Part shown: positions 7,715-15,388 of the stretch, piece after piece
How the letters are laid out: each line of letters begins with the position of its first letter
Numbering within the stretch: the stretch's first letter is position 1
Assembly: GCF_014290175.1 (NCBI RefSeq)
Contig: NZ_JACOOR010000001.1
Span: 372,001 to 436,000 of the forward strand
Length of the DNA stretch: 64,000 nucleotides
DNA from: Anaerosacchariphilus hominis
GTDB lineage: Bacteria; Bacillota; Clostridia; Lachnospirales; Lachnospiraceae
Direction: 5' to 3'
Program-made: the position numbers and the translations under genes
Notes under the pieces: model-generated
What the model saw: only the letters and a program-made list of their open reading frames with translations
Told to the model about the DNA's origin: nothing
Databases searched by the model: none

Positions 7715-9146
7715 ATGATGAATTCAATGATAAAGGAAAACGGCGTAACATTCAAGGAATTAGAGCAAAATATTTATGCATGGATCTGTCAGATCGGAAG
7801 AGAGTTCACAAAAGAATTCCTGGAGCGGTATGACCGGATACTGATGGAGGACAGGGACAAAAAGAAGTACCGGAATAAGGGTGCCCATACAGACAACTGT
7901 AAAAACCGTGTATGGGGAAGTAACCTATCAGAGGACTGTCTATGAAGTGACCGAGGAAGACGGGACCAGACACTTTGTATATCTGCTGGATGAAACACTG
8001 GATCTGGACCATGTCGGTCTGATCTCAACGAACTTGGCGGAACTGTTAGTAAAAGGGATCACGGAACTCTCTTACAGAGAATGCGCCCGGCAGGTCAGTG
8101 AGATGACCGGACAGACCATCAGTGCGATGGGCGTGTGGAACGTCATCCAGGTGTTAGGGGAAAAGGTCTGTGAGGACGAAGCTGAGTTAACAGAAGCATA
8201 TAAGAAAGGCCAAGTGAAAGGGAAAAGAGAGGTTCCTGTTCTGTTTGAAGAAGCAGACTGAGTTTATATCAAGCTGCAGGGGAAAGACAGAAAAAAGGAA
8301 AAACAGGATAAATCAGAGCTCAAGATCGGAATTGCTTATGACGGGTGGAGGAAAACCGGTCCGGATTGTTATGCACTGGAAAATAAAGTGGTAGCTGCGG
8401 GATTTTCCAAAGCAAAAGAGTTTCAGGAATACCGGGAAGCGGCAATCGCGCAGGAGTTTGATCTGGATGAGGTAAGGCAGAGGATCTTAAATGCAGACGG
8501 GGCGTCGTGGATCAAGAAAGTAAAAGATAAAAGTACCTGTTTTCAGTTAGACCCATTTCACCGCAATAAAGCTGTGAAAGAAAAGATCCATGAAGAGGCT
8601 GCACGGGAAGCGATCTTGGAACTCCTGAGAGAAGAAGAGATCGAAGAATTATTCCGGTATCTGGAGATCTACCGAAACAGTCTGAGCGAAGAGGATGAGA
8701 TTGAAGATGTAGAAGACTTGATCCGATACTATGAAAACAACCGGGAAGGGCTCCTGCCCTATCAGTCCCAGGATCTGGAGCTGCCAGATCCGCCGGAGGG
8801 GCTGGAATACCGGAACATGGGGACAATGGAAAACCATGTGTGGAGTATGATTGCGAAACGGATGAAGCATGGGCACAGAAGCTGGAGCCGGCGAGGCGGG
8901 AACCATCTGGCAAAGATACTGGCAAAAAAATGCAGCGGAAAGCTGTATGAAGTGACAGAACGTCTGAGGAAACCGGTATTTGAAGAAGAAAAAGTAGAAG
9001 AATTATACGGGGAGATCCTGATGTCAGCGAAGGCGCCAAAAAAAGACGGAAAGGGATATCAATATCCGGCAATAGGGCATGTGGTTGGATTGGAAGGAAA
9101 GATACAAGGAGAGAGAAAACGTCTGCTGTACATGGCTGGAAATTAG
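7715..9146 (+). pseudogene. ISLre2-like (UPF0236) transposase, frameshifted and with an internal stop
   Basis: A transposase of the ISLre2/UPF0236 family, about 475 codons, broken twice. The N-terminal part (7715 on, ITFKELEQ-like helix, EFLERYDRILMEDRDKKKYR) is in one frame. The continuation (QTTVKTVYGEVTYQRTVYEV) is in another, so a frameshift sits near 7880. An in-frame TGA at 8259-8261 then interrupts the expected EAD(W/G)VY segment. After it the protein continues in the same frame to 9146 (IGIAYDGWRKTG, LDPFHRNKAV, RGGNHLAKIL). AAGGAG precedes the first ATG. No terminal inverted repeats could be identified. A small hairpin (7636-7643/7652-7659) lies upstream. The element is not autonomous. 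Confidence 0.8.
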
Positions 9147-9205
9147 AAGCCAGAAAAAGGACTGTTTGAGTAAAAAGATAAATCGGAAACATTGATGAAG
9201 TATTC

Positions 9206-9740
9206 TTAAAAATCATTTTTTGAATAAAACTCAGTTAAAATTTGAGCTAAAACTTCTGGATTTTCCTCATTTACAACATGACCTGTATCCTCAATAATTT
9301 CCAATTCTGCACTTTTGATATTTTGTGCCAAAAAATGTGCTGATTTTATGTTTGCACTGTCTTTCTTTCCACATAGGACTAAAGTGGGACATTCAATACT
9401 TTTAACTCTATTGCTGAAATCTAAGTTCTTCATAGTATTTCCTAAAGCAAATGTATTCTTTTTATCAAAGGCCATTGTTTCAAAAATAGATTTTGGCAAA
9501 AATCTGAAGATTATATTTTGAAAGCTAAATGCCAGCTTCGGGACTTTATATGGTGTTCCAATTAGAACCAATGTTTTTACTTTCTGCGGAAAATCAAGAG
9601 TATAATTTAATGTCAAAATACCACCTAATGAAAGACCGCATAAATGAATTTGCCCATCAATTTCGTTACAATATTTTACAAATGCAGAATACAGATTTTC
9701 ATAACTCGCCTCTTGCCCTTTTACAGATTCAGAAAATATA
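9206..9740 (-). pseudogene. Alpha/beta hydrolase, 5'-truncated
   Basis: The AT-rich minus-strand reading encodes the C-terminal two thirds of an alpha/beta hydrolase. It has the nucleophile elbow HLCGLSLGG, the acid strand region LVLCGKKDS and the catalytic histidine in IEDTGHVVNEENP. The oxyanion-hole N-terminus (usually HGxG and DxxGxG) is missing. Upstream of about 9740 the frame continues to 9874 but the sequence no longer looks like the family, and no ribosome site is present. Composition is much lower in GC than neighbouring genes. It looks like a remnant left by rearrangement next to the ISLre2-like element. Confidence 0.7.
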
Positions 9741-9875
9741 CAGATCCGGGAATGGCCAGATATGGAGATCCGGGCTACCGCAGGCTGAAGACATTTTAAG
9801 AAGTGCTGCCGCAATAAGTATTTAGAGCGACAGCACTTTATACTATGGGAACCTTTTGTTGTCAGCGCAGACAAT

Positions 9876-9902
9876 GGAGGACGCCCAGGCGGAGCATCCT
9901 CC
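9876..9902 (-). terminator. Hairpin after the ascorbate-type PTS operon
   Basis: The arms GGAGGACGC (9876-9884) and GCATCCTCC (9894-9902) pair on the minus-strand transcript (one G-U) just after the last gene of the operon. No T-run follows, so it may stabilise the 3' end rather than terminate. Confidence 0.4.
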
Positions 9903-9919
9903 TGAAAGCAACTGCCGGA

Positions 9920-10915
9920 TCAGCGGAGAGGAGACTCCGCCATACGGCGGTATGTGTGCCGGTGTCCTTTGACAGCAATGCACAGAGCGTTGATAACTTC
10001 GGGAAGTCCCATGTTTTCGTTTACTCCCGCATCGCCGAGCATATACATATCAACTCCCATGGTCTTGTTGTCGATGGCCAGTCTGCGGATGGTTTCCTCA
10101 TCCGTGCCCTCCTGAGAATTATGGATGCCCGCGTTGATGAGCGCTCCGCCGGCATGGGCGGCATCAACGATCTTGCCGACATAGTCCATGGTAAATCCGG
10201 GCAAGCTGCCGGCGGCAGGCATATCGATGATATCCGCGCCTGCGTCAGCCAGGGCCGCGGCAAAATGCGGCGTCATCAGTTCCCGGAGATCGTACGGGGA
10301 ATTCTGGGCATAGATCAGGCCGGGGCCGTGCGGAACGCCTGAGAGAATAAGAACCCTCCCTTTGGCGCGTTTAACGGCTTCCCTTGTGGTTTCCACAAGT
10401 TGCTTTTCACCACACCAACCGCCGATCATAACAATATCAAATCCCTGTTCGATACAAATTTCCAGATCATCCCAGTCATGGAGTGGATTCCCGGCCACAT
10501 AGCCTTTTTTGGAATCAGCGAATCCGGTGTCCACCGACTGCCCGCCGTACGCCGGACTGTTTAAGATCAGTGTGGTGCCGAGAGGGCGTCCGATCATATT
10601 GCGGATCTCGCGGGCGGTCCAGCCTTTTCCGATCTGGATCTGGATTTCCCTGAAGGGCTCGTCATCCTCAGGATTCTTTGAGGGAAGGCCCGGAAACAGG
10701 GGCGCTTTGGGATTGTAGGTGTCCATGATCACGATGTCCGCGCCGAATCCGGCGCACACTTCAGCGTTGGTGACATACTGGATGTAGTTGTTCCCACGGG
10801 TCCTGGCCAGGGCGGAAACGGCCCGCCCCTCTGACATCCTTATCGCGTCTTTCAATTCAGCCGGCTTCAGTGCCAGCATTTCTTTCGGGGAGCAGTTTAA
10901 TAATCTTTTAATCAT
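9920..10915 (-). CDS. TIM-barrel-like enzyme of unknown function, copy 2
   Basis: A 331-residue soluble protein, last in the ascorbate-type PTS operon, with AAAGGAGG before the ATG. It is a clear paralogue of the preceding gene, 14 bases upstream. Shared blocks include RLLN(C/Y)SPKEMLAL, LFPGLPSKNP, REIQIQIGKGWT, HGPGLIYA, PAAGSLPGFT, HNSQEGTD and LGDAGVNENMGLPEV. The alternation of short strands and helices and the glycine-rich loops suggest a TIM barrel acting on a phosphorylated sugar. From memory this family is listed as a DUF (possibly DUF7916) and often mis-named haloacid dehalogenase-like, although no HAD motif is visible. Function unknown. Confidence 0.75.
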   Translation of the reverse strand: MIKRLLNCSPKEMLALKPAELKDAIRMSEGRAVSALARTRGNNYIQYVTNAEVCAGFGADIVIMDTYNPKAPLFPGLPSKNPEDDEPFREIQIQIGKGWTAREIRNMIGRPLGTTLILNSPAYGGQSVDTGFADSKKGYVAGNPLHDWDDLEICIEQGFDIVMIGGWCGEKQLVETTREAVKRAKGRVLILSGVPHGPGLIYAQNSPYDLRELMTPHFAAALADAGADIIDMPAAGSLPGFTMDYVGKIVDAAHAGGALINAGIHNSQEGTDEETIRRLAIDNKTMGVDMYMLGDAGVNENMGLPEVINALCIAVKGHRHTYRRMAESPLR

Positions 10916-10929
10916 GATCGTTCCTCCTT

Positions 10930-11922
10930 TTATCGCAATACGGACTCAGTAAGACGACGGTATGTATGGCGGCGGCCCTTCAGAGCGATAGCCATCGCCT
11001 GGATGACTTCCGGAAGCCCCATATTTTCGTTCAGGCCGGCGTCGCCAAGCACCTGAATATCGGCGCCGAGCTGTTTGTTGTCGATGGCGATACGCCGGAT
11101 CGTGCCCACATCGGTCCCTTCCTGAGAATTGTGGACGCCGGTAGAGGCAAGACCGCCTTCCGCGTGGATGGCATCGATGATCTCGGCGACGTATTTCTTC
11201 GTAAATCCGGGCAGGCTGCCGGCTGCCGGGATCTGAACGATGTTTGCGCCGCAGCGGACCATATCGGCCGCAAACTCAGGAGTGATCAGTTCGCGGAGAT
11301 TGTACGGCACTTCGCGGGCGTAAAGGAGTCCGGGCCCGTGAGGGATACCGGCCTCAATGAGAGCTTTGCCTTTTGCTTTTTTACAGAGGACATCGAGCTG
11401 TCTTAAGAAGTTGTCCCGCGTCGCCCAGCCGTGCAGACCTACAATATCCGGGCCGAGTTCGATCATCAGGTCGATATTTTCTTCCGTCGCGAAAGTAAGC
11501 CCGGCCGCGGTTCTGGCAAGTTCATTGGCATATCCGGTATCGATGTGGTGCGCTCCGTATTCCGGCTCTACGATCAGAGCGGTGGAAACCGGACGCCCGA
11601 TCAGTTCTCGGATCTCGCGAACAGTCCAGCCTTTTCCTATGGGAACCTGGATCTCCCGGAAGGGTTCATCATCCTTCGGATCCTTGGACGGAAGCCCGGG
11701 GAAGATCGGGGCGGCCGGATTCAGGCAGTTCAAGTGTACGATGTCGCAGCCGAAAGCGGCGCATACTTCCACATTGGACACATACTGAAGCAGGTTCGGC
11801 CCCCTGCTCCTGGCCATGGCTTCGACGACCCGGCCCTCTGACATTTTGATCGCCAGGAACAGTTCGTCCGGCGTCAGGGCCAGCATCTCTTTCGGGCTGT
11901 AGTTCAATAGTCTTTTGATCAT
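10930..11922 (-). CDS. TIM-barrel-like enzyme of unknown function, copy 1
   Basis: A 330-residue paralogue of the next gene; the two differ mainly around residues 110-150, where copy 1 has EPEYGAHHIDTGYANE and copy 2 has SPAYGGQSVDTGFADS. The conserved segments (EGRVVEAMARSRG, FPGLPSKDPKDDEPFREIQ, GIPHGPGLLYAREVPYNLRE, PAAGSLPGFTKKYV) are placed as active-site loops of a barrel would be. The ribosome site AGAAAGGAG is strong. Keeping two diverged copies side by side suggests either a heteromer or two steps or substrates in one pathway. It lies 21 bases after the HPr gene, so it is in the PTS operon. Confidence 0.75.
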   Translation of the reverse strand: MIKRLLNYSPKEMLALTPDELFLAIKMSEGRVVEAMARSRGPNLLQYVSNVEVCAAFGCDIVHLNCLNPAAPIFPGLPSKDPKDDEPFREIQVPIGKGWTVREIRELIGRPVSTALIVEPEYGAHHIDTGYANELARTAAGLTFATEENIDLMIELGPDIVGLHGWATRDNFLRQLDVLCKKAKGKALIEAGIPHGPGLLYAREVPYNLRELITPEFAADMVRCGANIVQIPAAGSLPGFTKKYVAEIIDAIHAEGGLASTGVHNSQEGTDVGTIRRIAIDNKQLGADIQVLGDAGLNENMGLPEVIQAMAIALKGRRHTYRRLTESVLR

Positions 11923-11943
11923 TTTTATATTCTCCTTTCTTTT

Positions 11944-12216
11944 TTATTCTCTGAGATTTTCGATAAATGAATACAGGCTCTGCGCGGCTTCCTGTTCGTC
12001 CTCACCGTCGCATATGATGGTGATGCCGGTGCCGCATAAGAGCTTTCCGGTCAGGACGCTGAGGATCCTTTTGCCGTTGATGCGGACAGAAGGGTCGTCG
12101 TCCCGGATAATGGATACATCGGACCGGAATTTCTGAGCCAGCTGGCAGAACATACCTGCCGGCCGGGCATGCAAGCCTGTCATATTTTTGATTGTTATTG
12201 TTTTTTTAACCGCCAT
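11944..12216 (-). CDS. HPr-like phosphocarrier protein lacking the regulatory serine
   Basis: A 90-residue PTS HPr-family protein. The phosphorylated histidine is His16 in the motif MTGLHARPAG, so phosphotransfer from enzyme I to EIIA is expected to work. The site that HPr kinase phosphorylates in general Firmicutes HPr (Ser46) aligns with Arg50 in NGKRILSVLTG, so this copy should escape Ser-phosphorylation and CcpA signalling. The start at 12216 has AAAGGAG 12 bases upstream, somewhat far; the frame is open upstream without a better site. It lies within the ascorbate-type PTS operon, between a membrane protein and the TIM-barrel pair, and is probably a dedicated carrier for this system. Confidence 0.85.
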   Translation of the reverse strand: MAVKKTITIKNMTGLHARPAGMFCQLAQKFRSDVSIIRDDDPSVRINGKRILSVLTGKLLCGTGITIICDGEDEQEAAQSLYSFIENLRE

Positions 12217-12241
12217 TTTTAATGAAGACTCCTTTGAAGAC

Positions 12242-12991
12242 TCAGCGCTCTGTGCTGATCTTTGAAAATTTGTTGAGCAGGAACCTGAGAAGGAAAAGCC
12301 GTTCAAAATGCATCGGACCCAGAGTGATCCATTTCCGTTCCTGCCCGTCGTCCATGCGGCAGTTGATCTGCGTTTCTCCCGTATCTTCTGTGCAGAATGC
12401 CCGCAGGATCCTGAGCGGCACGGAATAAGAGATACCAAGGCTCAGCTTCCCATTCTGGATCGTGAGCCGGTTTCCAAAGTACATTTTGTCATTGTACGGA
12501 TCGAAAGAACCGTATGTGTTTTTACAGTATGCCAGGTATTCTTTTTCCAGACGTTCCAGCAGATAGTCGAAATTTTCGGCGCAGCTGCTCCGTACAAACC
12601 ATTTTTTTGAGTGTTTCTTTCCTCTGTCTATCAGGAGGACCCAGTCTTTCCAGACCGGGAGGATCCCCCACAGTTTTTCAGTCATATAAAAACAGTTGAT
12701 ATCCTCCAGTTCACTGTAGGGGATCTTCTGCCCGGGACGGGCTCCTGACTTGACCATTATCCCGCCGTCCGTAAAGGCAATGTCCGCGGGTATGGACCGG
12801 GTCAGCAGCTCTGCCGCAAGGCCTGACGCGGCAAGCAGGCAGATCAGATTCAAAACAATACTGCTGACCTCGGTTCTTCTGCTCAGTCCGAAACATAAAA
12901 GTGCAATAAGAGGGGGGATCAAAACAGCCGCTGTTTTATATTTTGCATAACTCTTCCTGAACATAGAGTCATGACGGTAAAACTCATCCAT
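12242..12991 (-). CDS. Hypothetical protein with two N-terminal membrane segments
   Basis: A 249-residue protein I do not recognise. Two hydrophobic segments (about residues 21-38 and 45-62) separated by a short basic loop form a hairpin. The remaining 180 residues are soluble and rich in aromatic residues, with a repeated-looking beta pattern (IMVKSGARPGQKIPYSELEDI, then LTIQNGKLSLGISYSVPLRIL) reminiscent of PH-like or YcxB/DUF-type membrane-linked domains. The start overlaps the EIIA stop by 8 bases, so translation is coupled. It sits between EIIA and HPr in a PTS operon, a place where no such protein is usually found. Confidence 0.6.
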   Translation of the reverse strand: MDEFYRHDSMFRKSYAKYKTAAVLIPPLIALLCFGLSRRTEVSSIVLNLICLLAASGLAAELLTRSIPADIAFTDGGIMVKSGARPGQKIPYSELEDINCFYMTEKLWGILPVWKDWVLLIDRGKKHSKKWFVRSSCAENFDYLLERLEKEYLAYCKNTYGSFDPYNDKMYFGNRLTIQNGKLSLGISYSVPLRILRAFCTEDTGETQINCRMDDGQERKWITLGPMHFERLFLLRFLLNKFSKISTER

Positions 12992-13439
12992 CCGTATCCT
13001 CCGCTTTATTCATCATAGTGTATATTTCCTCAACACTGCTGCAGGACATGACTTTTGCCAGCGAGCTGTCGTCGGATATCATGGCGGCCACATTTCCCAT
13101 CAGATCCAGATGAGCCGTGTTATCCCTGGCCGCGACGGCGATCAGAAGATAAATGGGCTGGTCTTCCTTTCCGGGAAAGTATACAGGCTTTGTCAGCCGA
13201 AGGAAGCTGACACCGCTTCTTATGACTCCTTTATCGGAATGGGAATGGGGCATTGCGACTCCGGGCGCCACTACCATATAAGACCCATGTTTGTTTATCA
13301 TATCTATCATGGCGGATATGTAGCGCTCCTCGGCGATTCCGGCTTTTACCAGAAGTTCGCCCGCGCGGGCAACAGCCATGCTCCAGCTGTCTGCCTCAGC
13401 TCCGAGTTCGATTGCGTCCATCGGCAATATATCGCTCAT
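12984..13439 (-). CDS. PTS EIIA component (fructose/mannitol/ascorbate type)
   Basis: A 151-residue EIIA of the PF00359 type, which takes phosphate from HPr and passes it to EIIB. The active-site histidine is in PGVAMPHSHSDKGV (first His of the PHSH motif). Other family features are DMINKHGSYMVVAPG before it and a C-terminal helix. AGGAGGTG lies 6 bases before the ATG. It is third in the operon after EIIC and EIIB. Confidence 0.9.
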   Translation of the reverse strand: MSDILPMDAIELGAEADSWSMAVARAGELLVKAGIAEERYISAMIDMINKHGSYMVVAPGVAMPHSHSDKGVIRSGVSFLRLTKPVYFPGKEDQPIYLLIAVAARDNTAHLDLMGNVAAMISDDSSLAKVMSCSSVEEIYTMMNKAEDTDG

Positions 13440-13506
13440 ATTGCACCTCCTGTGTCTGTTTTTAATTCTTTCCGGGCTGAATCCGGAATAAGCGGGAAAC
13501 CGGCAT

Positions 13507-13863
13507 CTAGTCCACTTCTTTCAGCCATCCGGCCTCGGACAGGACTTTTATGGTCTCTTCCATGATCGATTCGTGATTTCCCAGGTCTTTTATTTCGACC
13601 AGAAGCGTATTGGGCATCCGGCCCTGGATCTCTTCCAGGCGAAGGCCTTCGAGGAAGCAGATATCCGGATCCGTCGATCTGCTGCCCCTGGGATTGTCCT
13701 CAACGGACGGAGCTACGTCGATGTCTGTGAATCCCAGAGCTTTAAAAGTCTTTTCTACTGCTATTTTTATTAAAATGCAGGTACATACGCCTACTACGCA
13801 CAGCGTATTGATCGTGACAGGCCTCCTGGAAAACGGAGGATCCACAATATATTTTTTATCCAT
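13507..13863 (-). CDS. PTS EIIB component (lactose/ascorbate type)
   Basis: A 118-residue EIIB. The phosphocysteine loop reads LCVVGVCTCILIKIAVEKTF, matching the usual C-x-x-G-x-G-T-S pattern at Cys, Gly and Thr, but with extra cysteines in place of G and S. An N-terminal extension of about 18 residues precedes it. AAGGAG lies 8 bases before the ATG. It is located 15 bases after EIIC. Confidence 0.8.
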   Translation of the reverse strand: MDKKYIVDPPFSRRPVTINTLCVVGVCTCILIKIAVEKTFKALGFTDIDVAPSVEDNPRGSRSTDPDICFLEGLRLEEIQGRMPNTLLVEIKDLGNHESIMEETIKVLSEAGWLKEVD

Positions 13864-13878
13864 AATACCGTCTCCTTA

Positions 13879-15210
13879 TCATGCGCCGAAGGGAACGATC
13901 CGTTCCCCGAAGATCCTTCCTGCAAGCAGGTAGATCGGGATACAGATCCAAAGATCGTCCACTTCTCCCATTATGGTCGCATAGTTTGCCAGATTGTATA
14001 CGTCCTGTCCCAACAGGAACTGGAGCAGCAGAAGGCCGCCTGCCATCAGCACTGCGGTCACGACTCCGCCAAGGACCGCGCCTTTCTTTCCTCCGAACTT
14101 ATTACCGAATACGGCAACGCCGGCGCCTGACATAAACAGGCATTGAACGGCCGGGAACAAGAATCCCCATCCGGCGACTGAGGAAATGACCATCAGGACT
14201 AAAAATACTGCGATAGATACTGTAGATCCGATAAATACGGCATTGGTGCCGAACGGAAATACAGTGGGGACATCCAGGGCCGGACGCGCGCCGGGGATGA
14301 TCTTTTCAGAGATACCGTTGAACGACGGGATCAGTTCTGCCATCATAGTACGAAGACCAAAGGTAAATGTAAGGAAACCTCCGGCAAAAGTACAGGCCTG
14401 AAGGATGATCCATACCCAGGGATCCGTCGTGATGCCCGCGATTTCCTGGACGGTGGATCCGCCGCAGGCGATGCCGAAACCGAGAAGAAGGAGCCCGACT
14501 ATGATCGTAATGGCGCATCCCATATCACGCATGAAAGCGATGCCCTTGGGAAAGATGATGTTTTCTGTGCTGTCCTCTTCTCTCTTTTTAAGCTTTAAGA
14601 GATTACACAGGTGACAAGTTATAAATACGGCGATCGACGACTGATGTCCGTATCCGCACAGGTTGTCTCCACGCAGGGCGCTGACAAACTTGTGTACATA
14701 GATGGGCTGCAGGCTGTACCAGATAGCGGACATTACGCTGCCGAAGATTATGATGGCCCATATATTGGTCACTCCGTAGATGCAGATCGCGATAGCAGAG
14801 GTCGCGACTGCTTCACGGAGGAGGAAATGACCGCCGCCCATGTACACAAAGCGGTATTTCCTGGGAATAAGAAAACGTTCAATGAGCAGATGGAGCAGGA
14901 ACCCAAAGCCGATGATCGGGCCATAGTACATTCCATAGTCTGTCAGGTAGGTGGCAGATAATTTCATGTCCGGCACATTGAGGACATTGGAGATCATAGT
15001 CCCCAGATCGCCCATTACCCCGATAAAGGAATTTATTCCCAGTGAGAAGATCGTGTAGCCGATCACGGCTTTTATAAAGCCCTGCAGGATTTCTGTAAAT
15101 CTTTTTCTGTCTGCGATTTTACCCAGGATGACCATGCCGCCTATGATAACGGCAGTCTGCTGGAGCAGATTGTTGATGATCCAGTTGAATATGTTTTGTA
15201 TAATTTCCAT
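13879..15210 (-). CDS. PTS EIIC component, ascorbate (Ula/SgaT) family
   Basis: A 443-residue multispanning permease of the ascorbate-type (AG superfamily) PTS. Family features include the N-terminal helix ending QTAVIIGGMVILGKIADRK, the GYTIFSLGINSFIGVMG segment and a large set of membrane helices to the C-terminus. An unusual charged loop (LKLKKREEDSTEN) lies mid-protein. It transports and phosphorylates a sugar or sugar acid together with EIIB and EIIA. The true substrate is unknown, since no ascorbate catabolic genes (ulaD, E, F, G) are present. It is first gene of the structural operon, with GGGAGG 11 bases upstream. Confidence 0.85.
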   Translation of the reverse strand: MEIIQNIFNWIINNLLQQTAVIIGGMVILGKIADRKRFTEILQGFIKAVIGYTIFSLGINSFIGVMGDLGTMISNVLNVPDMKLSATYLTDYGMYYGPIIGFGFLLHLLIERFLIPRKYRFVYMGGGHFLLREAVATSAIAICIYGVTNIWAIIIFGSVMSAIWYSLQPIYVHKFVSALRGDNLCGYGHQSSIAVFITCHLCNLLKLKKREEDSTENIIFPKGIAFMRDMGCAITIIVGLLLLGFGIACGGSTVQEIAGITTDPWVWIILQACTFAGGFLTFTFGLRTMMAELIPSFNGISEKIIPGARPALDVPTVFPFGTNAVFIGSTVSIAVFLVLMVISSVAGWGFLFPAVQCLFMSGAGVAVFGNKFGGKKGAVLGGVVTAVLMAGGLLLLQFLLGQDVYNLANYATIMGEVDDLWICIPIYLLAGRIFGERIVPFGA

Positions 15211-15314
15211 TTTCTCTCTAACCTCCCGTTTTTATCGATAACCTGCTGTATGACGGGTCTTTACAGGCGCATAGGCATCTCCTCCTCCCGGATATAAATT
15301 TTCTGACATCGACC

Positions 15315-15345
15315 TTGAATCAAGTGTATAGTATTTGACATTCAA
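15315..15345. promoter_or_regulatory. Inverted repeat in the PTS operon control region
   Basis: TTGAAT (15315-15320) and ATTCAA (15340-15345) form an imperfect dyad centred about 120 bases before the EIIC start, in the 178-base gap after the PRD regulator. On the minus strand TACTAT/TATACA within the dyad could serve as a -10 box, but no matching -35 box is clear. It is a candidate binding site for the adjacent activator; weak evidence. Confidence 0.35.
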
Positions 15346-15388
15346 AATGAAGGACAAAGTTTTCATGCATAAATTTGCAAAATTGTAT

